NCBI GenBank assembly: GCA_947561585.1
Contig: CANNZV010001473.1
Location: forward strand, 62,001 to 126,000
Direction of reading: 5' to 3'
DNA length: 64,000 nucleotides
Source: Caprella mutica
Taxonomy: Eukaryota; Arthropoda; Malacostraca; Amphipoda; Caprellidae
In this document: piece after piece, positions 54,501 to 63,629 of the stretch
Position numbering within the stretch: position 1 is the stretch's first letter
Layout: each line of letters starts with the position of its first letter
Notes under the pieces: generated by a model
Told to the model about the DNA's origin: nothing
Seen by the model: only the letters and a program-made list of their open reading frames with translations
Databases searched by the model: none
Program-made: the position numbers and the translations under genes

Positions 54501-54503
54501 ACC
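42832..54503 (-). CDS. PLEKHG: PLEKHG1/2/3-like Rho guanine-nucleotide exchange factor (11 exons, 5' partial)
   Basis: Exons (minus strand): 54503-54403, 52013-51897, 51174-50983, 50511-50385, 49414-49259, 48639-48544, 48247-48118, 47943-47786, 46384-46307, 46014-45817, 45555-42832. All are GT-AG with phases agreeing, giving 1358 residues plus a missing N-terminus. DH domain (residues 1 to about 180): [39 protein letters not shown] (helix contacting the GTPase), [22 protein letters not shown] domain (about 185-305): [40 protein letters not shown]. The tail of about 1000 residues is Ser-rich, with PPPVPAKP (SH3-ligand type). These motifs match the PLEKHG1-3 subfamily, which activates Rac/Cdc42/Rho GTPases to remodel actin. 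The DH start must lie beyond 54503. Confidence 0.92.
45817..46014 (-). CDS. PLEKHG: RhoGEF exon: SEPSSP linker
   Basis: Acceptor TTCATTCAG, donor CAA|GTAAGT; 66 codons, phase 0. Encodes [20 protein letters not shown] and [19 protein letters not shown]. Confidence 0.85.
46307..46384 (-). CDS. PLEKHG: RhoGEF exon: Arg/Ser- then Glu-rich linker
   Basis: Acceptor CTCTTCAG, donor AGG|GTGAGT; 26 codons, phase 0. Encodes [20 protein letters not shown]. Low complexity, supported by splice signals and phase. Confidence 0.75.
46899..47573. mobile_element. pogo/Tigger-like MITE, copy 1 (intronic)
   Basis: Left end GAGGTAAAGCTCGTACAACG, right end the complement of CAGGTAAAGCTCGTACAACG. The interior has ACGACCTCTTTAAATTATAT, shared with the copy at 52849. 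TA follows the right end. Confidence 0.75.
47786..47943 (-). CDS. PLEKHG: RhoGEF exon: basic linker after PH
   Basis: Acceptor TTTGTGCAG, donor GAT|GTGAGT. Encodes [20 protein letters not shown] and [12 protein letters not shown]. Strongly basic. Confidence 0.78.
48118..48247 (-). CDS. PLEKHG: RhoGEF exon: PH C-terminal helix
   Basis: Acceptor CATTACAG. The donor is taken as GATG|GTAGGG because it alone keeps the next exon in frame. Encodes [20 protein letters not shown] and [20 protein letters not shown]. The open frame runs a little further, so the donor is inferred. Confidence 0.85.
48544..48639 (-). CDS. PLEKHG: RhoGEF exon: PH domain, middle
   Basis: Acceptor TTTGTTGCAG, donor CTG|GTGAGT. 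Encodes [20 protein letters not shown] and NPRVQYTLL. Confidence 0.92.
48910..49040. repeat. Short tandem repeat, about 24-bp units
   Basis: Four to five copies of AAACTTGAAAATTTTATAAA with small variations, in an intron of the RhoGEF gene. Confidence 0.8.
49259..49414 (-). CDS. PLEKHG: RhoGEF exon: PH domain, strands 1-4
   Basis: Acceptor CATCTCTAG, donor CTG|GTGAGA. Encodes [20 protein letters not shown] and [20 protein letters not shown]. Confidence 0.92.
49836..50384. repeat. Minisatellite, 31-bp units, 18 donor copies, starting at a 5' splice site
   Basis: On the minus strand each unit begins GGTGAGTGACTGAACTGTTG, identical to the donor and first intron bases of the exon ending at 50385. 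The CAGTCACTCACC motif recurs from 49847 to 50374 at exact 31-bp spacing. Confidence 0.97.
50385..50511 (-). CDS. PLEKHG: RhoGEF exon: DH end, [11 protein letters not shown]
   Basis: Acceptor TCACCTCAG, donor CCG|GTGAGTGACTG. Encodes [20 protein letters not shown] and [12 protein letters not shown]. The 31-bp array starts at the donor itself. Confidence 0.94.
50983..51174 (-). CDS. PLEKHG: RhoGEF exon: DH domain, [11 protein letters not shown] helix
   Basis: Acceptor CCTCCCTCTAG, donor CAGG|GTGAGT. Encodes [18 protein letters not shown] and [19 protein letters not shown], the most conserved DH helix. An acceptor-like array lies just upstream. Confidence 0.94.
51188..51662. repeat. Minisatellite, 28-bp units, about 17 copies, beside a 3' splice site
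   Basis: On the minus strand units read TGTGTTTC(A/T)CTACTCTCCTAG, a pyrimidine tract plus YAG. The true acceptor 14 bp downstream (GTGTTTTCCTCCCTCTAG) looks like a diverged unit. Confidence 0.96.
51897..52013 (-). CDS. PLEKHG: RhoGEF exon: DH domain, IYTQYC segment
   Basis: Acceptor TTTTTTCACAG, donor CCAAG|GTGAGT. Encodes [20 protein letters not shown] and YTQYCTHYP. Confidence 0.92.
52150..52545. mobile_element. Long-TIR MITE, copy 1 (intronic)
   Basis: An almost fully inverted structure: ATATGAGGGTTTAAAGTTAT on one side and its complement on the other, with outer parts CCATATTGTCG and its counterpart. Same family as 58991-59694. The left TIR is interrupted by about 50 bp. No clear target duplication. 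Confidence 0.75.
52849..53371. mobile_element. pogo/Tigger-like MITE, copy 2 (intronic, abutting an array)
   Basis: Left end GAGGTAAAGCTCGTACAGCG; the interior matches copy 1 (AAAGGACAAAAATGATCCGT, ACGACCTCTTTAAATTATAT). The right end, complemented, is CAGGTAAAACTCG. The 28-bp array starts immediately at this right end. Confidence 0.7.
53372..54407. repeat. Minisatellite, 28-bp units, about 37 copies, ending at a 5' splice site
   Basis: On the minus strand each unit contains CAGGTAAAACTCTTAGTTAT, the same sequence as the exon end and donor at 54403. It joins the MITE end at 53371 to the exon. One unit is shortened (about 53744-53752), and GTTTCAAT variants recur in blocks. Confidence 0.97.
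54403..54503 (-). CDS. PLEKHG: RhoGEF exon: DH domain, first part recovered
   Basis: Acceptor CTCCTACAG, donor AACAG|GTAAAA. Encodes [20 protein letters not shown] and [12 protein letters not shown]. The intron after it begins directly with an array of about 37 units copying the donor. Confidence 0.9.
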
Positions 54504-56553
54504 CTGTAGGAGAGAGAGAGAGAGAGACTGAGTCATATTATTTACCTAGGCAATGAGGCACTAGTCGAACACTCACAGTACTCTGGAAGTGAATGTTAAC
54601 ACAGTTTATTAACCAATTCAACCTTTAGAAATTAACTCATTAATTATCTATGTAACACCCACTTTTCCAGTACTGAAACGTTCACAATGAAATTGTTAAT
54701 AACATCGAAACATTTTAATATTTACATTGCTGTCACAAATATAGTGCAATATTTCTTATTATCCGATTTACAAAAAGTCTTACGTTTAATGACTAATATT
54801 TGTGTAATTAAAAAGAATGAAAAATAATGAATATGGAGCAAGTTACAAGGCAGTAAATAGATAGTGCGGTGTTTATATTATAGTTATTGTTATGATAGCA
54901 ATTATTGTGAAAAGAGAAAAGAACACGAACAAAACTAAACTGCTGATGAAGAAAAACATGACAGAAAGTCACTGTGGTGATGTACTATCGGAGAAAAGAG
55001 TCACTGTGATGATGTACTATCGGAGAAAAGAGTCACTGTGATGATGTACTATCAGAGAAAAGAGTCACTGTGATGCTATGAAAGAGAGTAAAAGAGTCCG
55101 AATGTAGTGATGTAGATCTTTCATTCCCACTGACGGCTACATTGTGAAAAATAATAAGCCACTCAGCACATTATTGCTAAGGTTAAACATCGGAATAACT
55201 TCTTCGTTAGTCAATGTAAATCAGGCACAAAATAATAAAATAAAATAACAAACTGACGCTTAAATAAAATTCACTTTTAATAGAGATTTCTAAATTACTG
55301 ACGAATTACTGCAGTTTATAAGTAACTTATTTTGATAATTAAATTTGTAAATTTAATAGAACACAAGTAAAGTGTAGAAAATAATGAGTAACATACAAAT
55401 AATTATCAGCATGATAAATTGGTAACATTTTTCTCAATGTTTCTAGCCTCGACTACAATAGTCTAAAATAGAGAACTTGAAAGTACGAATTGTAACCAGA
55501 AGAAAATGGGTCACAGGCACAAAATTACTATCGGTGATAAGATAAAGATTATCTACCTGAGATCTTAAATGCTTCAACGAAAAACAAATTGAATTTCATC
55601 TCAATTTAAAACAATTCACACACATTGTCCACAGTCACCCGATGAAATGGTACTTACGGTAAATTACCAGCAATATTTACCATAATTCACAATAATAGAC
55701 AATGTGCAGACTATTTTTAGTGACTGGGTATGGTGATCGCAAGGTGTTATTGTGGTGATCTGTGGATACTCTTCAGACTCACTAATTACTCCCTAATTAC
55801 TCAGCAATGAGGTACATTTAGTACCTATGGTGGAACATCACTAATTAGAGATCTACACTTTAGAAATGTATGTGTCACTCCTAAAAAATTAGAGATAACT
55901 AATTCAACTCTTTGTTGTTTACAAAAGACATCATTGCCAATAAAAATAATAAATATTTAATAACTGTTGACTGAATATGGTACATAAAGATGCATTAATT
56001 ATCGATAACAATAATAAGATACTTTGTTATCAAATACAGCGTATAAAATATACTCTATAGTTATTTGATATATTTTACACATTTTCTAGACTGTTTTATT
56101 TAGCAATAAAATAAAGGTTATAAAAGCCACTGATAAGAGTCTCGGGGTTATCTGGCTAAAGATTAACCCTGACGTAACTCAGGGTTAAACACGTTAGTTC
56201 CAGACAGGTGAGATAAGCTCATTACCTTCATTCAACCACAGAGCTTGACTGTCACAACCTAAAGGCATGTGTGGAAAATATAAACCTGTGCTCAATAGTT
56301 TGGAACTAATTTCGAAATAATTAAAGACATTTCGAGTTAATTTAGCAAGTTAATCCATAGCAACAAAGCATTACAAGAAACACTAGGAATCATTGAGATG
56401 AACATCAGAGCCCATTTGTAGAGCATCACACAAGGAGCATAGTAGGGTGATTTCAAGGCATATGTGGTAAGGTTAGTCACCATGATGATGGGGTAAAAAG
56501 GTGAGAACATAGTAGAGGGGCTAGGTATACTATTATAGTGTCTAAGCGGTGTG
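54504..56553. other. Intron or upstream region of the RhoGEF gene
   Basis: AT-rich. Contains a short array at 54966-55080 (three to four units of about 32 bp with GTCACTGTGATGATGTACTA). The exon encoding the start of the DH domain was not found here. Confidence 0.5.
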
Positions 56554-56561
56554 TATCTAGT

Positions 56562-57462
56562 CGTGACCGGAAAATTCATCCTCAGAAAATTCGTCCACGG
56601 AAAATTCGTCCATTAAACGCAAAATAATTAATTTAAATGGAACAAAATGCTATGACAACTGTTTTGGTATAAGGTAATTTAATGTATGTAGGTGATAGTA
56701 CATATATTTAATCCACTTTGTTGCATCCATTATAATTAAAGTTTGTTATACTGCGAAATTCATGATTGTCTAAAAACATTAAGATTGATAGATATATAAT
56801 AAATTTTATTTACTTAATATGTTTGGTGCCTTAGCGTTCTTAACACCTGAAGATGTTGAAAATTTATGTGGGGATGTCAATTGAGTTTTTTAACTTCATT
56901 GTAGCTACTTACATTAGAATAAAACAGGGAATACGAAATCAACGCAAAAACCCGTAATATTCAATTTAATTTTAGAATGTTCAAGAAAAAGCATCCTAAT
57001 ATGTAGAAGAGTTAACCCAAACTAAAAGAATTGAAACAAAGAGAGATGACACACAGCGTAAAAGGCCAAAATATTGAGATATTGTCGAACAAATATAAAG
57101 ATAGTACTGCAATGCACTCCGAATGAAACAGAACTTTTTTGACAAATATTGCATTGCTGAAAATGTCCAGCTATTCAATTTAAATATTTGATTAAGTTAA
57201 TCATTCTTTTTAACTTTTAATTATAGATTGTATAATATATTAGCTACAAAGAATACATTTTTCATCAACAGTTATAACTGCTGAATATATGTGTTATTTT
57301 CATTTAACCAGATTTTAATCGACTGCAATTATCTCTTATATATAAATAATGTCTTTCTTTCTATTACAAATTTAAGAAAACGGATTAATTTTCTGCGGAC
57401 GAATTTTCCGTGGACGAATTTTCCATGGACGAATTTCCAGTGGACGAATTTTCCTAGCACCG
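56562..57462. mobile_element. MITE with repeat-built TIRs, 901 bp, 8-bp TSD
   Basis: TATCTAGT at 56554-56561 and 57463-57470. The ends are inverted and made of iterated GGAAAATTCGTCCAC units; the right end, complemented, is CGGTGCTAGGAAAATTCG. No coding capacity. The 8-bp duplication suggests the hAT superfamily. Confidence 0.82.
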
Positions 57463-57467
57463 TATCT

Positions 57468-57682
57468 AGTGTATAGACAGAGAGGTGTATAAACAGAGAG
57501 GTGTGTAGACAGAGAGGTGTATAGACAGAGAGGTGTATAGACAGAGAGGTGTATAGACAGAGAGGTGTATAGACAGAGAGGTGTATAGACAGAGAGGTGT
57601 ATAGACAGAGAGGTGTATAGACAGAGAGGTGTATAGACAGAGAGGTGTGTAGACAGAGAGGTGTGTAGACAGAGAGGTGAAT
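57468..57682. repeat. Minisatellite, 16-bp units, about 13 copies
   Basis: Unit AGACAGAGAGGTGTAT, beginning at the right target duplication of the preceding MITE. Confidence 0.95.
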
Positions 57683-58733
57683 TGTATTGTTTAGTACTGT
57701 AAGTACTTTCTTGTACCATGTTCTATATTTTAAATATTTTCATTTCAAAGTTATATTTTTTAAATAAACAGATAGAAATAAATAACTGAAATACATTAAT
57801 AAATAATGCGAGTAATAGTAAAATAATGATCAGAACAATAACATTGTAAGAGTACATGATTATTCATTTTAAATAGCGACTACGGTTATTTCATTTAATA
57901 GTACCCATATCACCTTTGGTTAAGGTTAATCTTTTCTAAGTGCCATAACAAGTTACGAACCTTAATGTTCTTAGAGGGATTAAAACCTTTAACAAATTAA
58001 TAATAAGTTAATAAGCTCAATAAGTGTGAGCGTTATGAGCATTCCAATGCTTTAATCACACCAAAAAATTACCGCTAGAAATACCAAAGCTTATCGCACT
58101 CTAATTCATATAAATAAATAATGAAGCTTTTTCATTAAGGATTACATTTTGATTAAAGAAATTAGATGTACATTATTAAATAAGTAAATTGTAGTTAATT
58201 ATAACTGTGAGTTAGTGCTTTAAGTGAATAATATTAGCATTAATAAGGAAATAGAAGTAATTCATCGGACTGAAGGAACAAGGCTCCAATTCATGACAAA
58301 ATACAGGGAGAATTAATGAGAAAAACAAATATATTAGAGATGAATACAATTTAATTACATCAAATAGTGATAATATGTTGAAGAGTTAATATGATGGTAT
58401 ATTGAAATATATTGAGCAACGAAATAAAGATTTTACGATTAATTAACAGTTAAATTGTTCACATGAAATAAATAACAGTAAGTAAGTTACAATTTATAAA
58501 TACTTTGTTAATATTGAATTTAAATCATAATGAGAGAAATGGAAGCGTTATTACTGTAAGTCTGCACAACTACCTCCACTTTAACGAACTATTGACATTA
58601 TAACTAAAATCATAACTTTGCCATCTAATAACGTGCACATTTCCTATGTACAATAACTACCTACATCCACCAGAAAATAACTTAGACTGAAATAAGGAGT
58701 GAAAAAACACACTAACGTCAATCTATAATGTAC
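57683..58733. other. No gene identified
   Basis: AT-rich, no array, inverted repeat or motif-bearing ORF recognised. Confidence 0.5.
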
Positions 58734-58778
58734 AGTGTTCAGCCTCTACTGTACTATGTACAGTAGAGGCTGAACACT
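58734..58778. repeat. Perfect palindrome, 21-bp arms, 3-bp loop
   Basis: AGTGTTCAGCCTCTACTGTA + C, loop TAT, then the exact complement. Partial copies of the arm follow up to about 58855 (CAGCCTCTACTGTACAGTA). Confidence 0.9.
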
Positions 58779-58990
58779 ACATGGTATAGTAGACACTGTA
58801 AACTGTACAGTAGAGACTGCACAGTACAGCCTCTACTGTACAGTAAAGGCTGGGTTGAAGGCTTTCAAAATCACGAAAGGTCACAGGGTTCATCTCACAC
58901 TGACCATTACTAGGTATGATTTAATTATCACAAGATAGCTGTCTCAGCCCTCTGTTAGTACACACCTACTGGAAAATAGTATCACTTTAA

Positions 58991-59694
58991 GGATCTTTCC
59001 CATTTGACGACCCCCACCGAATTTAAATAAAATTATTTTTTATATGTATTTTTGTCCATAGAATCTGAAAATCAAAACTGTTTATTGTAGAAACTAATAG
59101 TTTTTGAGATATGAGGGTTTAAAGTTATTTATTTCCTATGTATTACTGAAGGATTGGGAACTTTGAAAAAACTCGTGTTTTCACGCTTTTTGGCAAATTT
59201 TGGTGAAAGATAGCTGTAATGTAGTTTGTTGTATCCGCTAGATTGCTGTACTGCACACTTCATGATTGTTTAATGACCAGGCAGGGGGTATGGGGGGGGA
59301 GGGCGGCACACCCCCATTACACATATATCAGCATTGAAGTAATATATTGAAAATATCACGGAAACTGGAAATATATTCGATATATGTATTTCGGGGGGCG
59401 TGCCACCCCCTGAGCCCCCCTGTCAGGTCATTAATCAATGATGAAGTGTGCAGTACAATAAACTAGCGGATACAACAAACTACATTTCTGTTTCATGTAA
59501 AAAATCAATGTTGTTTAAGTAATTTCAATGAAAACACGAGTTCAGTAATACATAGGAAATAAATAACTTTAAACCCTCATATCTCAAAAACTATTAGTCT
59601 CTACGAAAAACTGTTTTGATTTTCGGATTCTATGGACAAAAAAACTAATAAAAAATTAATTTAATCTGGTGGGGGTCGTCAAATGAGAAAGACT
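58991..59694. mobile_element. Long-TIR MITE, copy 2, 9-bp TSD
   Basis: TCACTTTAA at 58982-58990 and 59695-59703. TIRs of about 190 bp start GGATCTTTCCCATTTGACGA and include ATATGAGGGTTTAAAGTTAT. A 9-bp duplication with long TIRs is typical of Mutator-like elements. It contains a second inverted structure at 59219-59485. Confidence 0.85.
59219..59485. mobile_element. Nested inverted-repeat element inside the long-TIR MITE
   Basis: The ends ATGTAGTTTGTTGTATCCGC and its complement face each other, continuing through GTACTGCACACTTCAT and GGCAGGGGG/CCCCCTG. Copy 1 (52150-52545) lacks this block, so it is a later insertion. Confidence 0.7.
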
Positions 59695-59703
59695 TCACTT
59701 TAA

Positions 59704-60480
59704 CCCTATCGTTCATTGTTACTGTGCGATAATAGAGAAATTTGGAAAAATTATTTTGAAAAGCTCAATATAACATTTTTTACGATCGTATGAACAGTTT
59801 TTCCCCGTAACAATTTACTAACAGTATTTAATCGTTAACATTTACCAATGGTAATAGCGACTGTGATTTTAATTATATTAAATAGTTATCCAAAAACTCA
59901 TTGATTTAAAGCAATATCATTTAGTTACATTTCAAACAAACTAAGTAAAGGTATAAAAATTGCTGTAAATAACTTAGAAATACAGAGTTATATGTTTATT
60001 ACACCATTAAATATTAGTAAATTGTGAAGTTTGAATATACAATGGCTTGGAAGTCAATAAAGCATATCATCTATTGAGTGATAAAAAAGTTAAGAAGTCT
60101 AAGAATTTTTTAATAGATATTTTAAATAAAATGAAATGAATGTTAAAGTTCATTGCAAATATACATTTATGATTGTGAATTAAATTAAAATAAATAGAGT
60201 TAACTGTAAAGTATTGTAAATAAGAATTAAGAGCTATCAAAGAGATTGAAGCAAGTAAAGAATTCACTCTAAAATAGAAAAAAATTCATTTCTAATTAGT
60301 AGACTACTGTATGTATAGTGTGACCATGTCGCTTATTGTGACCAAGACCTCAAAATTGGTATAAAAGGCAAGGCTATTGCAATAAGAAGATGCAGTCAAT
60401 TACAATGATTGGTAGAGATAAGAATTGCACGGAGGTGTATCTGTGTTACGATGAGTAGATAAGGTCTAGTGCCTGTGCAG
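59704..60480. other. No gene identified
   Basis: AT-rich; no supported feature. Confidence 0.5.
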
Positions 60481-60671
60481 CACAGCCATACCTGTACACA
60501 ATGCACAGCCATACCTGTACACAATGCACAGCCATACCTGTACACAATGCACAGCCATACCTGTACACAATGCACAGCCATACCTGTACACAATGCACAG
60601 CCATACCTGTACACAATGCACAGCCATACCTGTACACAATGCACAGCCATACCTGTACACAATGCACAGCC
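60481..60671. repeat. Minisatellite, 23-bp units, 8 copies, donor-like motif in each unit
   Basis: On the minus strand each unit contains GTGTACAGGTATGGCTGTG, that is CAG|GTATGG, a good 5' splice site. Spurious ORFs run in several frames. Confidence 0.95.
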
Positions 60672-60849
60672 AATAGACTGCAGAGGCTATGCATGTGATT
60701 TAGAGAGGTAATAGTCAATCATTATGAACAATATTAGCATGATTCTATCCTGTCACTGGTTTGAGTACTAGTTATGAACTCAGGAAAAACTAGACAGCGC
60801 ATCTGTTTGGTAGAGAAGAGCCTACAGATACTAGAATGGGGCCTACCAA

Positions 60850-61037
60850 ATAAAATGGTACTAGTCTCAGGTGCTACCAAGTATAATGGTACTACACTCA
60901 GGTGCTACCAAGTATAATGGTACTAGACTCAGGTGCTACCAAGTATAATGGTACTAGACTCAGGTGCTACCAAGTATAATGGTACTAGACTCAGGTGCTA
61001 CCAAGTATAATGGTACTAGACTCAGGTGCTACCAAGT
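60850..61037. repeat. Minisatellite, 31-bp units, about 6 copies
   Basis: The unit contains GTGCTACCAAGTATAATGGT and ACTAGACTCAG. Confidence 0.95.
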
Positions 61038-61810
61038 GAAATACCAACGAACTACAGGTATCTATTAATAGAAACCTTAGGATTCGATTGGAAAGTTGTC
61101 ACTAGTTATGAACTGCTATTGGTGCTAACTAATAAAAACTAACATGTCAATCCGTGTCTACAATTAACAGAGTTATTGTCAGAGAGACTGCAGGGTGGAC
61201 TGACAGGGGGGGGGGACTAACAATATAAGGGGGGTGGGAGATGGGACTGATAAGGATGCCTGGGAGTAATATCATCATTACAGGTTTATAGATCTCTAAA
61301 AATGCACCCACCGTGGCAAAAAAAGTCACCTAAAACATCTACTGAACTGAATCCTTAACCCAATCTTCCTCGTGCCAGTGTGAGGTTGATGAGATACATA
61401 TTAAGATATGATGAAGAAAAACTCGGTATCAAGTCACCTAGAACAGACTCAGAAGTCATGACTCAGTAAAAATTGAGTAGCTAGTGCCAATTAACTGGAT
61501 ATTATTAATATAATTATTATTACTGTTTTAAAGTATCTGAGAATATTTGAAACGTAACCAACATTATAAATAACGATAGTTTGGACCATGACTCGAATGG
61601 TATTTTTACTCTTTGGAAAATGCCTAAGTTGGGTAGATTGCTCGAGTGTGTTTACTAACAGGCTCCATGAGCATTAGAAGATGAATTTAAGACGAAAAAG
61701 AAAGCATGTTATGTGATTTGAAAGATGAGAAGTGGAATGAAGGAAGAAGATACAAGAGACTCCAAAGAAGAAGAAAAAGAGTCACTAGCAACATTAGCAA
61801 TTAATAAATA
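61038..61810. other. No gene identified
   Basis: Contains a G-run (61206-61215) and purine-rich sequence at 61680-61790. No motif-bearing ORF. Confidence 0.5.
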
Positions 61811-61825
61811 CAGTGCTAATATATG

Positions 61826-62025
61826 ATACCACCAGTACCACTATCACGGTAATACCTCACTGTGCTGTTACTAATACCACCAGTACCACTATCACGGTAA
61901 TACCTCACTCTGCTGTTACTAATACCACCAGTACCACTATCACGGTAATACCTCACTCTGCTGTTACTAATACCACCAGTACCACTATCACGGTAATACC
62001 TCACTCTGCTGTTCCAGTACCACCA
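61826..62025. repeat. Minisatellite, 48-bp units, 4 copies
   Basis: The unit begins ACTAATACCACCAGTACCAC and continues TATCACGGTAATACCTCACT plus 8 bp. Confidence 0.95.
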
Positions 62026-62498
62026 GATAGCAAGGTTTACCGCTAGTCTTCATCAGATTAGTGTCCTCTCCTCCCGCACGATTTGCCAGAAATCTGCCCT
62101 GTCTTCGTAGCACGAAAAATAAGATAAACCGAAATAGAGTCTTCAAATAATTCATAGCTTTAAAATGTTAGCCTGTTATTAGGAAGCTATAAATTAAATA
62201 GAGTTAGTAGATACCTTTAGTTATTTGATATAATGCGTGGTATGTCTAGGAGGTACATCTTAATGTATTAATTAGCTTTATAAACCTTATAAAAGGTGTT
62301 GCTATAAAATTAAAGTAATTTAATAGTGTTAGATTATTTAATTTCATAAATGGGACTTTACATAGAATTTACTGGTGATAGGAAAGTACACCAATGTAAC
62401 ATTTACACTGTTATTACCTTTCTTAGAGCTCAATGAAGGAAAACTAAAGAAGTAACATTAGTGGTTGAGTGAAATAAACAAAAATACCACACTTAGTG
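62026..62498. other. No gene identified
   Basis: The minus strand near 62040-62120 is GC-richer and open for about 30 codons, with a possible donor (AGCG|GTAAAC), but I see no family match or clear acceptor. Confidence 0.4.
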
Positions 62499-62502
62499 TA
62501 TA

Positions 62503-62661
62503 GGGTAAGTTACGAATTATCGAGCAGTTCCACATTTTCGTTTATATAAGAAAAATATATACAATTAAGATAACATGTTAATTTTTTATAATATATATAT
62601 ACATATATCTATTTATTAAATGATCGAAACGGGATACTATCCAATAATTCGTAACTTACCC
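62503..62661. mobile_element. Small MITE, 159 bp, TATA-flanked
   Basis: Ends GGGTAAGTTACGAATTAT and its complement, TATA on both sides (62499-62502, 62662-62665), AT-rich core. The superfamily is unclear because the flanking palindrome hides the exact duplication. Confidence 0.8.
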
Positions 62662-62674
62662 TATATGGTATACA

Positions 62675-63032
62675 GTACTATAGTGACAATATAGTGTACA
62701 GTACTATAGTGACAATATGGTGTACAGTACTATAGTGACAATATAGTGTACAGTACTATAGTGACAATATAGTGTACAGTACTATAGTGACAATATAGTG
62801 TACAGTACTATAGTGACAATATAGTGTACAGTACTATAGTGACAATATAGTGTACAGTACTATAGTGACAATATAGTGTACAGTACTATAGTGACAATAT
62901 GGTGTACAGTACTATAGTGACAATATGGTGTACAGTACTATAGTGACAATATAGTGTACAGTACTATAGTGACAATATAGTGTACAGTACTATAGTGACA
63001 ATATAGTGTACAGTACTATAGTGACAATATAG
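62675..63032. repeat. Minisatellite, 26-bp units, about 14 copies
   Basis: The unit contains GTGTACAGTACTATAGTGAC plus AATATA (G variants). Confidence 0.96.
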
Positions 63033-63045
63033 TTCAATGCCAGAG

Positions 63046-63517
63046 ATATGTGACTCACAAACAGTGTGCAGTGGGTCAAAGTGACTCACAAACAGTGTGC
63101 AGTGGGTCAAAGTGACTCGCATACAGTGTGCAGTGGGTCAAAGTGACTCACACACAGTGCTCACTGGGTCAAAGTGACTCACACACAGTGCTCACTGGGT
63201 CAAAGTGACTCACAAACAGTGCGCAGTGGTCAAAGTGACTCACACAGTGTACAGTGGGCCAAAGTGACTCACACAGTGTACAGTGGGTCAAAGTGACTCG
63301 CATACAGTGTACAGTGGGTCAAAATGACTCACACACAGTGTACAGTGGGTCAAAGTGACTCACACACAGTGTACAGTGGGTCAAAGTGACTCACACACAG
63401 TGTACAGTGGGTCAAAGTGACTCACACACAGTGTACAGTGGGTCAAAGTGACTCACACACAGTGTACACTGGGTCAAAGTGACTCACACACAGTGTACAG
63501 TGGGTCAAAGTGACTCA
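63046..63517. repeat. Minisatellite, about 31-bp units, about 15 copies
   Basis: The unit contains GTGACTCACACACAGTGTAC plus AGTGGGTCAAA, with variants CAAACAGTGTGC and GCTCACTGGG. Confidence 0.96.
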
Positions 63518-63629
63518 TGAATTAATTTTAACGTTTATGTTCACTTTAAAATGATATATCATAACTTCTTCTTCTTCTCACCAGTTGGTCACAGTAACCA
63601 TTGTATATTGTAATGAGTTGACCATGCAC

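Noticed and set aside
60396..60718. Several repeat-peptide ORFs
   Set aside because: All arise from the 23-bp array in multiple frames and both strands.
62036..62125. Possible minus-strand coding exon with donor AGCG|GTAAAC
   Set aside because: Only about 30 codons, no acceptor or family similarity. It could not be linked to the DH domain start.
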